64,000 bases of DNA, from the NCBI RefSeq assembly GCF_035013185.1, contig NZ_JAYGJO010000005.1, positions 198,709 to 262,708 of the forward strand, in the 5' to 3' direction. The stretch is from Acerihabitans sp035013185. GTDB lineage: Bacteria; Pseudomonadota; Gammaproteobacteria; Enterobacterales; Enterobacteriaceae. A model generated the notes under the pieces. It saw nothing but the letters and a program-made list of their open reading frames with translations. It made no database searches and was not told where the DNA came from. The stretch's first letter is position 1. Every line of letters starts with the position of its first letter. Positions 54,011-62,044 of the stretch are shown piece by piece. Both the position numbers and the translations under genes were made by a program.

Positions 54011-54212
54011 ATGATCCAGCGTGAACCTATTTTCCCTGCTAACCGCCATGCTCTCTATGAAGAGCACGGTTATTCCGACGATTATGCAGGTGAAACAGTC
54101 TATTTTCCCGCAGCCCCCTTATCCGAACTGGACCGCCGTTGGTGTTACCTGGCTTGCGGGATTCGATTTTGACATTAAGGTCATTGCCCGAATTCCAACG
54201 CATCAGAAATGA
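54011..54212 (+). pseudogene. RidA-family (enamine deaminase) gene with internal deletion
   Basis: The start reads MIQREPIFPANRHALYEEHG, the N-terminus of RidA-like proteins. After about 25 codons the frame changes and the C-terminus follows: TIMQVKQSIFPQPPYPNWTA, then GVTWLAGFDFDIKVIARIP. About 60 central codons are missing, and the join is out of frame. A deleted copy of a RidA/YjgF-type protein. Confidence 0.85.
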
Positions 54213-54293
54213 AAATCAACACTGCAGATACGGCATAAAAATGGTTCGCGAGGTCCCAGTGCCGGCGGGGGGACCTATCCCGGCACTTTTGAC

Positions 54294-54440
54294 CTGCTCC
54301 CCTCTGGTAAACCCATCGCCAGGATAGTAATTGAACGAAGTAGAGCCGGAGTCTTAAACCATCAGGCAGAGCAAATATCGGAACAACCTTGTGGTGCAGG
54401 ATCACCGAAATATCAAACGCAGAACACGGTCGACGCGGGC
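54294..54440 (+). mobile_element. IS66 tnpC fragment followed by IS6 fragment
   Basis: 54294-54356 is a 63-base block nearly the same as 58338-58400, encoding LNEVEPES of the IS66 TnpC C-terminus. From about 54379 the + strand reads YRNNLVVQDHRNIKRRTR, the IS6-family pattern also seen at 25186. Both fragments are short and dead. Confidence 0.7.
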
Positions 54441-54503
54441 ACGGGTAACCACTGAGCAAAAGCCGTTTACCGCTTCTGTGTGGAAAGCATGACCGTGTGC
54501 AAT

Positions 54504-54905
54504 TTAGGCACGCGCCTCCGTCACCTCTTTTTTCTCATCCGCATGGACGAGATCATACGCCGCTTGCGCCAGCTCCAGTGCCGGACCATACTCCAGCGCC
54601 CAGTCATACAGGGCTATAAACGGCTGTTGCAATGTCTGTGCCAGCGGAGTGAGGCTATACTCCACACCCACCGGTGAGGTGTTGAGCACTTCGCGATACA
54701 CTAGGCCATTTCGCTCAAGCCGCTTTAGGGCATCGGCCAACGCTTTGTGGGTAATGCCATCCAGCCGACGGCGGATTTCATTAAAACGGCAAGGCTTGGT
54801 ACAGAGTACGGTGAGAATTAAAATCGACCATTTATTGGTGATGTGTTCCAGTACTGGACGAGTTTTTCCTACATCTCTCAGGCTGTTACCGTCAATCTTT
54901 GCCAT
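54504..54905 (-). CDS. HxlR-family winged-helix regulator
   Basis: 133 residues. HxlR signature: NKWSILILTVLCTKPCRFNEIRRRLDGITHKALADALKRLE, then GLVYREVLNTSPVGVEYSLT. Small winged helix-turn-helix dimeric regulator that senses reactive electrophiles or other small molecules. It is divergent from the SDR at 55005, with about 100 bases of A+T-rich spacer, so it probably represses or activates that gene. Confidence 0.92.
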   Translation of the reverse strand: MAKIDGNSLRDVGKTRPVLEHITNKWSILILTVLCTKPCRFNEIRRRLDGITHKALADALKRLERNGLVYREVLNTSPVGVEYSLTPLAQTLQQPFIALYDWALEYGPALELAQAAYDLVHADEKKEVTEARA

Positions 54906-55004
54906 GGCGATATACTCCGTGATATCTGATATAAATAAAGTGCGTAATTGATATTAAGTATAAAATATATATCATCTGTTTTCCACTCAAACAGGAGATA
55001 ACAG

Positions 55005-55736
55005 ATGAGCAGACTGGAAAACAAAGTGGCCGTGGTTCTGGGCGGTGCAAAAGGGATTGGTCTGGCGATCAGTCAGCGTTTTGCCAGCGAAGGCGCAACG
55101 ACCTGGTTTACCTCGCGTCGTGACGAAGAATTACAGCTAGCCAGCAGCAAAATAATAGGCACTTCGATGCCGCTGCGTGCCGATGTTAGTCAACAGAGCG
55201 AATTGACTCGCATTATGGAGACGATTAAAGCCGAATCCGGTCAGCTCGATGTGCTGGTCATCAACGCCGGGATGTCGGAATATGCCACCATTGATGAGAT
55301 TAGCGAAGCGCATTTTGATCAGATCTTCGGCCTCAATGTCCGTTCGCCACTGTTTGCCCTGCAGGCCGCACTGCCGCTGCTGAAAACCGGTGCCAGCGTG
55401 GTGCTAATTGGGTCGATTGCCGATGTGATTGGCACTCAGGGCTACGGTGTCTACAGTGCAAGCAAAGCGGCGCTGCGCTCCTTTGCCCGAACCTGGACCC
55501 GCGAACTCTCTGCGCGCGGCATTCGCATTAACGTGGTCGCGCCCGGCCCTATCGATACCGAAATGATGGCGGTTGCCTCAGATGAGTTGCGCCAAGGATT
55601 AACTAGCGCGATCCCGCTGAGCAGATTGGGTAAGCCAGAAGAAGTGGCCAATGCTGCTTTGTTCCTCGCTAGTGATGAGAGTAGTTATATTGCCGGTGCA
55701 GAGATCTGTGTGGATGGTGGTTTGACGCAGGTTTGA
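55005..55736 (+). CDS. SDR-family oxidoreductase
   Basis: 243 residues, CAGGAG ribosome site. Cofactor motif GGAKGIG at 13-19 (first Gly in place of the usual Thr), NAGMS, catalytic Tyr150-x3-Lys154 in VYSASKAA, and the C-terminal YIAGAEICVDGGLTQV. A typical 3-oxoacyl-ACP-reductase-like classical SDR. The neighbouring divergent HxlR gene (54905) suggests induction by a reactive compound. A degraded SDR C-terminus at 56374 is similar in sequence and may be a related copy. Confidence 0.93.
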   Translation: MSRLENKVAVVLGGAKGIGLAISQRFASEGATTWFTSRRDEELQLASSKIIGTSMPLRADVSQQSELTRIMETIKAESGQLDVLVINAGMSEYATIDEISEAHFDQIFGLNVRSPLFALQAALPLLKTGASVVLIGSIADVIGTQGYGVYSASKAALRSFARTWTRELSARGIRINVVAPGPIDTEMMAVASDELRQGLTSAIPLSRLGKPEEVANAALFLASDESSYIAGAEICVDGGLTQV

Positions 55737-55797
55737 CAGCACTTTTTATCATTTAATTCAGCGTACAGCCATTTCACGATGACTGTACTTTTTGTAT

Positions 55798-56160
55798 TCA
55801 ATAGGTTAAGTCCTTCCAACCCATAAAGGGTAAATCCAGTGTATCGTAAGCGCCGTTAAATCGACGTACTCCCCCTATCCATATGCGGCACATTTTTTGA
55901 ATAAGGGGCCAGGTCCACATTCCAGGGCAACAACGCGTCGAGTTGCGCTTGCGTTTCACTGAGCCTTGCAGAGTTCGTTTGACTCCATACAGTTTACCGA
56001 TGTAGCCCAGCACCACATCCGTTTTAGTGGGTTTGCCGTTAGGGGATTTGGCACCCTTGGAAACTGCTGTTTTCTGCCAGTATTCGATGGCTTTCAACTG
56101 CGCGGGAATACACGCCAGCTCTTCTTTAACCTTGCTGAAGAAGGTGAATGGTCGTTCCGG
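55798..56160 (-). mobile_element. IS66 tnpC remnant with internal deletion
   Basis: Minus strand reads CIPAQLKAIEYWQKTAV (the N-terminal IPAxxxVIE motif of TnpC), then jumps to KTDVVLGYIGKLYGVKRTLQGS from the C-terminal half. The central DDE region is gone. The part below 55900 is out of frame. Confidence 0.65.
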
Positions 56161-56373
56161 AAGACCGCGAACGTGTTATTTCCGGTCGCGGCCGGACATT
56201 TCTTTATTACCTGCTCTGTTCATTTCATCTCAGATAATGTCGAACCGTCCTGCCATCCTTTCAGAGTAGTCCTGCATCGCAGTGCGGATATGTTCGCAGA
56301 GCAGCCGCACGCGCTTCGTCTGTCGTGTCTCACTGTGGGTCAGCAGCCTTTCGTAAACAGGCTGCAGCCATGG

Positions 56374-56550
56374 TACCTCTCGGGCGTTTAGGACAGCCGG
56401 ATGAACTGGCCGCTGCCGCTCTTTTTCTTGCATCAGACGACAGCAGTTTTTCCACCGGAACCGATCTGGTGGTCGATGGCGGCATGACACAGTTTTAAGG
56501 AGAGTCATCAATGAAACGACTGGCAGGAAAAACGGCGATTGTTACTTTTA
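56374..56550 (+). pseudogene. SDR C-terminal remnant followed by a truncated second SDR start
   Basis: From 56374 the + strand reads MVPLGRLGQPDELAAAALF, LASDDSSFSTGTDL and VVDGGMTQF then stop, the tail of a classical SDR. Twelve bases on, MKRLAGKTAIV begins another SDR after a GGAG site and is cut off within 15 codons. Two adjacent SDR genes, both destroyed. On the minus strand (56140-56511) an apparent frame is a shadow. Confidence 0.8.
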
Positions 56551-56855
56551 TTAACGTAAAATCAATTTATTACAGAAGGTTGTGCGTCTATTTCATTAAC
56601 GCCTAATAGTAGATTACTGAAGGTAATTCAATACGGTTTGGGTCGTACTTAATTAACCGTGTCCGTTTTTGTCGGGGTAACGCCAATGTTCGTGTACCCG
56701 CTGACAACCGATGGGTGAGTATTGAGATTGTGAATGAGCGACAGACGGTTTTTCATGATCCGGGGGCGTCCCGCCGTTGAACGACGACGTCAGCGCTTTC
56801 GCTAACGGGTGTCAATGTGGTCATCGCCCCTTACCGACATCATTATTGGGCGAAC
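56551..56855. other. remnant region, nothing recognised
   Basis: 305 bases. A short + strand stretch (NRWVSIEIVNERQTVFHDPG) looks coding-like but is not recognised and is stopped at both ends. Confidence 0.35.
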
Positions 56856-57713
56856 CTACTTCGGCAAGCTCTGGACGAACTGGTCCAACACACGGTTGAA
56901 CTTTATCGGATCGTCGACGAACAGCGCGTGTCCATCGCCGTCGAACCGTGCCAACCGAACCTTGTCGCCAAGCTTCGCTTTCAGGTAGTCGGCGTTCACC
57001 TGCATCGCCGGCTCATACATAAAAAGCATGGGATGATTGATTCTGGAGAAGGCTTTCGAAAAATCCGTCACCGCGAGCATATTGTCAATCAGCGTAACCA
57101 TAGTGTCGGTGGGAACCACCATCGTTGAACGCATGAGTTTTTGTAAGTATTTTTCCGGCACCGGCTTATTGAACATACTTCGCACAAATATATCGGCATG
57201 TTTACGGCGATCTTGTTGAAGTTGGACAGTCCATGCCTGCATGAGTGAAACCAGCTTTGGATTTTTGTTGGCCGGAATCAATCCATCCACCAGCACCAAA
57301 CCGCTGATATTGTCTTCGCCGAATTGTTCGACATAGCTCAGTAGTTCACCACATCCCATAGACCAGCCGATGAGCACTGGTTGCTTTAACCCAAGCTGAT
57401 CCACGAGCTGTTTATAGTCGCGGGCACGAGACTCAGGCAGATGCCCATACGCCGGTTTGTCGCTTTCGCCCTGCGAGCGCGGATCAACAGCAATCACCCG
57501 GTACTTTTTAGAGAGGGTGTCGATTTGCTTCTGCCAGATCCAGGCCGGCATTGTCCATCCCGGAATGAAGACCAACGGTCTGCCTTGCCCTGCCTCAATA
57601 TAATGGATATGCACGCCATCGGCGGTTTTAATAAACCCGCTCTGCGTTGTCTGGGCCATTGCGCCCGGCCCGGTCAAAATACACATCAGTGATAGAATGA
57701 GTATAAATCTCAT
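56856..57713 (-). CDS. exported alpha/beta hydrolase
   Basis: 285 residues with an N-terminal signal peptide (ILILSLMCILTGPGAMAQ). Alpha/beta hydrolase fold: HYIEAGQGRPLVFIPGW oxyanion region, nucleophile elbow GWSMG (Ser118), LVLVDG strand and a C-terminal FDGDGHALFVDDP carrying the His. Resembles periplasmic haloperoxidase/esterase-like hydrolases. Divergent from the HxlR gene at 57847, which probably controls it. Confidence 0.9.
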   Translation of the reverse strand: MRFILILSLMCILTGPGAMAQTTQSGFIKTADGVHIHYIEAGQGRPLVFIPGWTMPAWIWQKQIDTLSKKYRVIAVDPRSQGESDKPAYGHLPESRARDYKQLVDQLGLKQPVLIGWSMGCGELLSYVEQFGEDNISGLVLVDGLIPANKNPKLVSLMQAWTVQLQQDRRKHADIFVRSMFNKPVPEKYLQKLMRSTMVVPTDTMVTLIDNMLAVTDFSKAFSRINHPMLFMYEPAMQVNADYLKAKLGDKVRLARFDGDGHALFVDDPIKFNRVLDQFVQSLPK

Positions 57714-57846
57714 TTTTTTTCCTTAAGATAATGCCGCCGGCGAGTGCCGCCGCATTGCAATGAATGGGTCCGCTCGGTACCATAGCCTCCTTGTTGAAAA
57801 GAGGGAAGAACCCACTTTTAAGTGGTTAACTCACTAATAGGTAAGC

Positions 57847-58221
57847 ATGACTGCAAAAAGAAGCGCCCCGAAGGATGCCAGTTATCGCGAAGTTTGCGCC
57901 GACCGTTTGGGAGACGCGCTCCGCTGTATCGACGGCCGTTGGAAGATGCCTATCCTTGCCCATCTTTGTGAGGGCAAAACCATGAGATTTTCAGACCTTG
58001 AGCGGGCGATTCCCCAAGCTTCGCAGAAAATGCTGACGCAACACCTGCGGGAACTGGAACAGGATGGGATCGTGGTACGAACGGTATACCCAGAAGTGCC
58101 GCCAAAAGTCGAGTATTGCCTGACCGACATAGGGAAAGCACTAACACCGGTGTTTCTGTCCCTGCTTGATTGGTCACAAGCGCGGGATATGCAGGCAGAA
58201 ACGCCGTCAACAAAAAGTTAG
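57847..58221 (+). CDS. HxlR-family winged-helix regulator
   Basis: 124 residues. HxlR core GRWKMPILAHLCEGKTMRFSDLERAIPQASQKMLTQHLRELEQDGIV (quoted in part), then VEYCLTDIGKAL. Cys residues in REVCADRL and LRCIDG precede the helix-turn-helix and might serve redox sensing, as in YodB/HypR, but that is inference. Divergent from the exported hydrolase at 57713. Confidence 0.9.
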   Translation: MTAKRSAPKDASYREVCADRLGDALRCIDGRWKMPILAHLCEGKTMRFSDLERAIPQASQKMLTQHLRELEQDGIVVRTVYPEVPPKVEYCLTDIGKALTPVFLSLLDWSQARDMQAETPSTKS

Positions 58222-58337
58222 CCGGTTCACCCGAACGTCAGATTGTACGCAGGCATAAAGCAGAAATTGAGGACATTTTGGCCGATCACCGCGCATACAT
58301 AATACCTGACGACCCGACGCGGTTGCGCACTGTTGCG

Positions 58338-58467
58338 CTGCTCCCCTCTGATTAATCCATCGCCAGGCTAGTAATTGAACGAAGTAGAGCCGGAGTCTTA
58401 TCTGCGCCATGTGCTGGCGACTATCGCGGATCACCCCATCAACAAGATCAACGATCTTCTGTCGTAA
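58338..58467 (+). mobile_element. IS66 tnpC C-terminal remnant
   Basis: Reads LNEVEPESYLRHVLATIADH then PINKINDLLS and a stop, the conserved TnpC tail of IS66 elements. The first 63 bases are repeated at 54294. Truncated upstream. Confidence 0.85.
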
Positions 58468-58613
58468 AACCCCACGGTTCCTGCTGAATAAGCATCAATA
58501 CGGTTCTACGTTGACGCTTGCGTATTACCTGAAGTTACAACGTTTATATACCCGCACGCTTTGGATTAGATTAGCCTGAAAAATGAGAGGGTCAGTAAAG
58601 TTGAATCCGCTTT

Positions 58614-59918
58614 TTATCCTAGGCGGGCGATACGTGATCTGGCCTCATCAATGTGGTGGTGTAATGCCTCAACGCATGGGGCGAAATGAGCGGAGAAGCG
58701 GTCGCAACGGCTGGCTATGACAAGGAAGTTTTCAGCCAAGTCCAGTGCTTCCCGCCAGGTATCCGGGTTGATCACTTCCGGCAGTGACGCCGGTCTAAGT
58801 TCGTTTGAGATTGCGCCACCCGCTCTGGGGGCGAACCCCATGGGCAGAATGTCGTATGCCGGCGCGAGGTGATAGGGGCGGCCATGGCTACTGATGAACG
58901 ACAGGTTGCCGGCGTGCATGTCGGTATTGCCGATCAGCATCCCGAATGCCCAAAGTCGAGCTGTACCGATGAGGGCCTCAGGATGAACATGTCCCCCCGT
59001 AACAAGTTTATTGACCAGAACCGGCCACGAGGCTCTGGCATTGCCGACAAACTCCGCATCAAGTGCCCGCAGTGAAAAGACGCCGATACGACCCAGTTGG
59101 CCAACACGGTCGAATCGGGGGACCTCGAGGAATCGCTGGCCACCGAAATCAAACACCTCTGTCTCCACACCAAGCACCCTCAGCGCCAGGTGTTCAGCCA
59201 ACAGAAGGTCACGCCAGCGTTCGCTGATCGGGTTATCGTCCGGAGCAGAGAATTTCACTAACACATGGCCACGTTCTGTATAGGTGCAGAACTTCGGTTG
59301 CTCACCTCCTGCAGATGACCCTGGTACCTCGCCAGCGCCAACCGCCAGCGCCAGTGCGGGGTACGCCGTGGCGCGCGCAACTGGGGTGGGTTCTGGCATC
59401 GCCAAAAAATGGTTCCGTGCCTGCGCCCCTATCAGCAGGTTGCCGATGGCATCATGGCCATGTGTGAGCAACGCTCTAACGACATCCGCGTCTGCCCATT
59501 GCTCGGGATTCGCTTCCAAGCCGAGCTCGGCGGCATACGTTGATGCGTAGGCTCGCCCGAGATACCCCTGTGGTCGCATATCAAACAGCCACCACGGCAG
59601 CCCGTCGCTATGGAGACTCACGTTGTTGGCCTGCACCATAACAAATCCGTCCGGACGAACCGGTATGAGCTCGCCAAGATGTTTAACATGCCCTTCATCG
59701 GTGATGCGGTAAATGGGCGCGGACCTGAATCCTCGATGGGCATCTCGTAGGGCATGTTGAATATATGGACCCGCTCCGATTCGAACGACGTCATCACCAA
59801 GAGCTCTCAATTCCCGGGAAATTGTTGGCTGACTAACTCCTAATATTTCAATTAGTTGTCTAGATGTCATCGGCCCCTGGCTGAGCAACAGGCGTATCCT
59901 GTCGGAACGAATAGGCAT
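58614..59918 (-). CDS. yjjJ: HipA-family kinase toxin with N-terminal HTH (HipH/YjjJ-like)
   Basis: 434 residues from ATG 59918 (MPIRSDRIRLLL). An N-terminal winged helix (SRQLIEILGVSQPTISRELRAL) is fused to a HipA-type Ser/Thr kinase. The kinase sites are intact: GGEQPKF (204-210), Lys222 in LVKF, catalytic Asp333 in GNTDMHAGN and Asp356 in AYDILPMG. This layout, without a HipB partner gene, is that of E. coli YjjJ (HipH). Its activity would be toxic kinase or growth control. It stands alone between IS66 and CdiA remnants. Function in this organism inferred. Confidence 0.85.
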   Translation of the reverse strand: MPIRSDRIRLLLSQGPMTSRQLIEILGVSQPTISRELRALGDDVVRIGAGPYIQHALRDAHRGFRSAPIYRITDEGHVKHLGELIPVRPDGFVMVQANNVSLHSDGLPWWLFDMRPQGYLGRAYASTYAAELGLEANPEQWADADVVRALLTHGHDAIGNLLIGAQARNHFLAMPEPTPVARATAYPALALAVGAGEVPGSSAGGEQPKFCTYTERGHVLVKFSAPDDNPISERWRDLLLAEHLALRVLGVETEVFDFGGQRFLEVPRFDRVGQLGRIGVFSLRALDAEFVGNARASWPVLVNKLVTGGHVHPEALIGTARLWAFGMLIGNTDMHAGNLSFISSHGRPYHLAPAYDILPMGFAPRAGGAISNELRPASLPEVINPDTWREALDLAENFLVIASRCDRFSAHFAPCVEALHHHIDEARSRIARLG

Positions 59919-60110
59919 TGTGTTAAACCATTTAATGAATAGATAAATGAATAGGTATTTTAGCAATAAAATTGTAATCAGTCACTCCCCAGCAGGGCGC
60001 AGCCTTAACGACCCGGCTCGGTGTCTATAATTATGCAATGAGTATAAACCGGATAATTACGTCCACTCATACACCTTCAGGGCCAGAACAGCCTTCGCTT
60101 GTTTGAACGC
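59919..60110. other. short remnant region, nothing seen
   Basis: About 190 bases; the promoter of the HipH-like gene is likely at its left end. No gene. Confidence 0.35.
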
Positions 60111-60245
60111 CAGTCGCGACAAAATGACCAGCAACTACGACTTGGTGCAGGAACAGAGCGGAATATTCGCGGGTCAGAGCGGCGTTGATGTGAGGGTGGG
60201 TTATCACTCGCCGCGGGTAAAAACCCTCGGGACATGTGAACGCTG
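60111..60245 (+). pseudogene. filamentous haemagglutinin/CdiA fragment
   Basis: The frame reads NASRDKMTSNYDLVQEQSGI, then FAGQSGVDVRVGYHSP. The SNYDxVQEQxGxFAGxxGFDVxVGxHT pattern is the characteristic C-proximal motif of CdiA/FHA repeats. Only about 35 codons survive. A CDI-type two-partner secretion effector once stood here. Confidence 0.75.
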
Positions 60246-60384
60246 AGTTTCAGTGACACTCTTGATCAGGTTGATTTTAAAACAGATCACCAGCGTGGGG
60301 TATAAGTACTGGCGGAAGGGGAGAATTGTTTTTTGTTGTACGGGCTGTTAACGCACGGCAATGTTAATAGGTTTGTAGTATCTG

Positions 60385-60538
60385 CCTCACGCCCTGAGAC
60401 ACTCGACAAGCTTTTTATGCCTTCAGCAAAGGCGAATTTCGTTCCTGAAGTGCCTTTAAGTATTGCACTTCGTCGTAACAGTTTCTGGTCTTCCAACAGC
60501 GGTAAATTATCCTTATCCATTTAAACGCCAGGGGCTGC
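60385..60538 (-). mobile_element. IS110-family 3' fragment, fused to IS3 orfB
   Basis: CACGCCCTGAGACA and then, on the minus strand, the tail AFKWIRIIYRCWKTRNCYDE to SPLLKA, matching 53465-53620. It is joined in frame to IS3 orfB so that the combined frame (60415-61092) looks like one protein. Confidence 0.8.
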
Positions 60539-61092
60539 TGATAGCAGCGTTCACGCAACACTGTCCGTTCCATCAGCGCCGCTGCCCACTCGCCGCTTTC
60601 TTCCCCATAGACTTCTTGGCCCACGATCTTTCGGCTGTAGATATCCATCACCAGATACAGGTAATACCAAAGACCTTTCACCACCGACGGCAGGAAGGTA
60701 ATATCCCAGGTGTAGACCTGATTCGGGCCCGTCGCTTTCCAGGTCGTCACAGGACGGGCCTGGTGACTGGTCTGTTGCCGCCCTCGGCGATGTACCTCGC
60801 CGTGGCGCCGCAGCACCCGGTAAAAAGTCGATTCACTGGCCAGATAAATCCCTTCATCCGCCAGGCGCGGCACGATCTGCGACGGCGGTAGGCTGGCATA
60901 GCCTGGTCGATGACATACCGCCAGTATCTGCTGCTCTTCCTCTGCCGTTAACCGGTTGTCAGGCGTGGGTCTGATGGCACCAGGCCGTCCATCTTCCGCA
61001 TGCTTCTGCCATCGCCGCCAGCTCCGTTCGCTCAGATTGATTTCCTTCAGCGCGACTAATAGCCTGGCACCATTGGCCATAGCCTCTCGCAC
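60539..61092 (-). pseudogene. IS3-family orfB, 3'-truncated
   Basis: Starts REAMANGARLLVALKEINLS, runs through TWDITFLPSVVKG (first catalytic Asp of DDE) and stops matching after CYQQPL, just before the second Asp (LHADNGS in relatives). About 100 C-terminal residues with the second Asp and Glu are missing, so it is inactive. The in-frame tail comes from IS110. Confidence 0.85.
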
Positions 61093-61127
61093 ATAGCCGA
61101 TAAGCGTTTGGCGCTCGAGGGCTGGCG

Positions 61128-61418
61128 TCAGTCGTCCCCGTCCGCTTCCCCGTAATAATCCCGCAACCGCTTTCGCAGAACCAGTATCGCTGCCGCCTCC
61201 GCCAGAGCTTTTTCCTTACGGATCAGTTCTTTTTTTAACTGCTTGTTTTCTTTCTGGACCTGCTTGAGTGCCGCACGGTCATCCACCGGCGGCACCTGTA
61301 AAAAAGCCTGTTTCCACTGAGCAATTTGCTCTGGATATAAGCCTTTTTTTCGGCAGTACGCCGCGATGTCGGTCTCACTGAGTGTGGCGGTTTTACGCTC
61401 CGGTGAAATGCGTTTCAT
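61128..61418 (-). CDS. IS3-family orfA (HTH transposase subunit)
   Basis: 96 residues from ATG 61418. MKRISPERKTATLSETDIAAYCRKKGLYPEQIAQWKQ contains the helix-turn-helix, followed by a leucine-rich coiled coil (KQVQKENKQLKKELIRKEKALAEAAAIL). OrfA is intact, but its partner OrfB is broken. The element's left end is at about 61481 (CTGACACTAGGGG), repeated at 16731. Confidence 0.85.
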   Translation of the reverse strand: MKRISPERKTATLSETDIAAYCRKKGLYPEQIAQWKQAFLQVPPVDDRAALKQVQKENKQLKKELIRKEKALAEAAAILVLRKRLRDYYGEADGDD

Positions 61419-61481
61419 ATTGTGTCCCCATGACCTCATTAGAATTTTTGATGGGGGGTGACATGTATGCTGACACTAGGG
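61419..61481. mobile_element. IS3-family left end
   Basis: Leader and terminal region up to CTGACACTAGGGG. Matches 16670-16731 and 28975-29018, which are other copies of the same end. Confidence 0.75.
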
Positions 61482-61543
61482 GAGTCTCTTGCTCAAATCA
61501 GGTAGCATGACTCAACAGCGGATACATCGCGTTTCTTTGCCTG

Positions 61544-61942
61544 TTACATTTCAGCTTGTTGATGGCGCCATTCCTGCGTGCGTCCCCCATAACCATACGC
61601 AGCGGCTCGCGCATCAATTAAATGGATGTAGCTTGCTTCATGCAAATCCCCTCGAAAGTTAGCTAATGCCTGATACAGTTCGCGGACAAAGCGGGATTTT
61701 TCAGATTTAGTATTGGTTTCGTCAGTTATGCTTATGTCTAAATGGAATGCGCTGCCCCCACTCTGGGAAAGCGGCTTCCCCCCAATAAACCATTGGTCGT
61801 CATCGATAAATGTTACTGTAGTTGCCATCACGCTCCGCTCTTTTTTCAGGATATCAGCGGTTAAATCCTGAATAACTTCAATGGCTTTATGCATTAAGTC
61901 GACATCTTTATTTCCAGATAACTGCAGAACAATATGAGGCAT
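61544..61942 (-). CDS. tautomerase-superfamily protein (4-OT/CHMI-like)
   Basis: 132 residues, GGAGA ribosome site. MPHIVLQLSG keeps the catalytic Pro1 directly after Met, and the beta-alpha-beta tautomerase module is followed by a second. C-terminal YIHLIDARAAAYGYGGRTQEW. Such double-length tautomerases isomerise keto acids or act as dehalogenases. Divergent from a LysR-type regulator at 62045, so likely part of an inducible degradation step; no other catabolic genes are here. Confidence 0.75.
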   Translation of the reverse strand: MPHIVLQLSGNKDVDLMHKAIEVIQDLTADILKKERSVMATTVTFIDDDQWFIGGKPLSQSGGSAFHLDISITDETNTKSEKSRFVRELYQALANFRGDLHEASYIHLIDARAAAYGYGGRTQEWRHQQAEM

Positions 61943-62044
61943 ATAATCTCTCCATCAGTGAATGTAGGCTGATTATCATTCTTGCTCATTCCGTTGAAAA
62001 GCGGGAAGATAAGATGATATCCACCGGAAAAACCGATAGAAAAA

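Noticed and set aside
60392..61481. Complete IS3 element with terminal repeats at both ends
   Set aside because: The apparent right-end repeat CCCTGAGACAC belongs to the IS110 fragment, because the same sequence ends the IS110 remnant at 53465; the IS3 element is truncated at about 60539.
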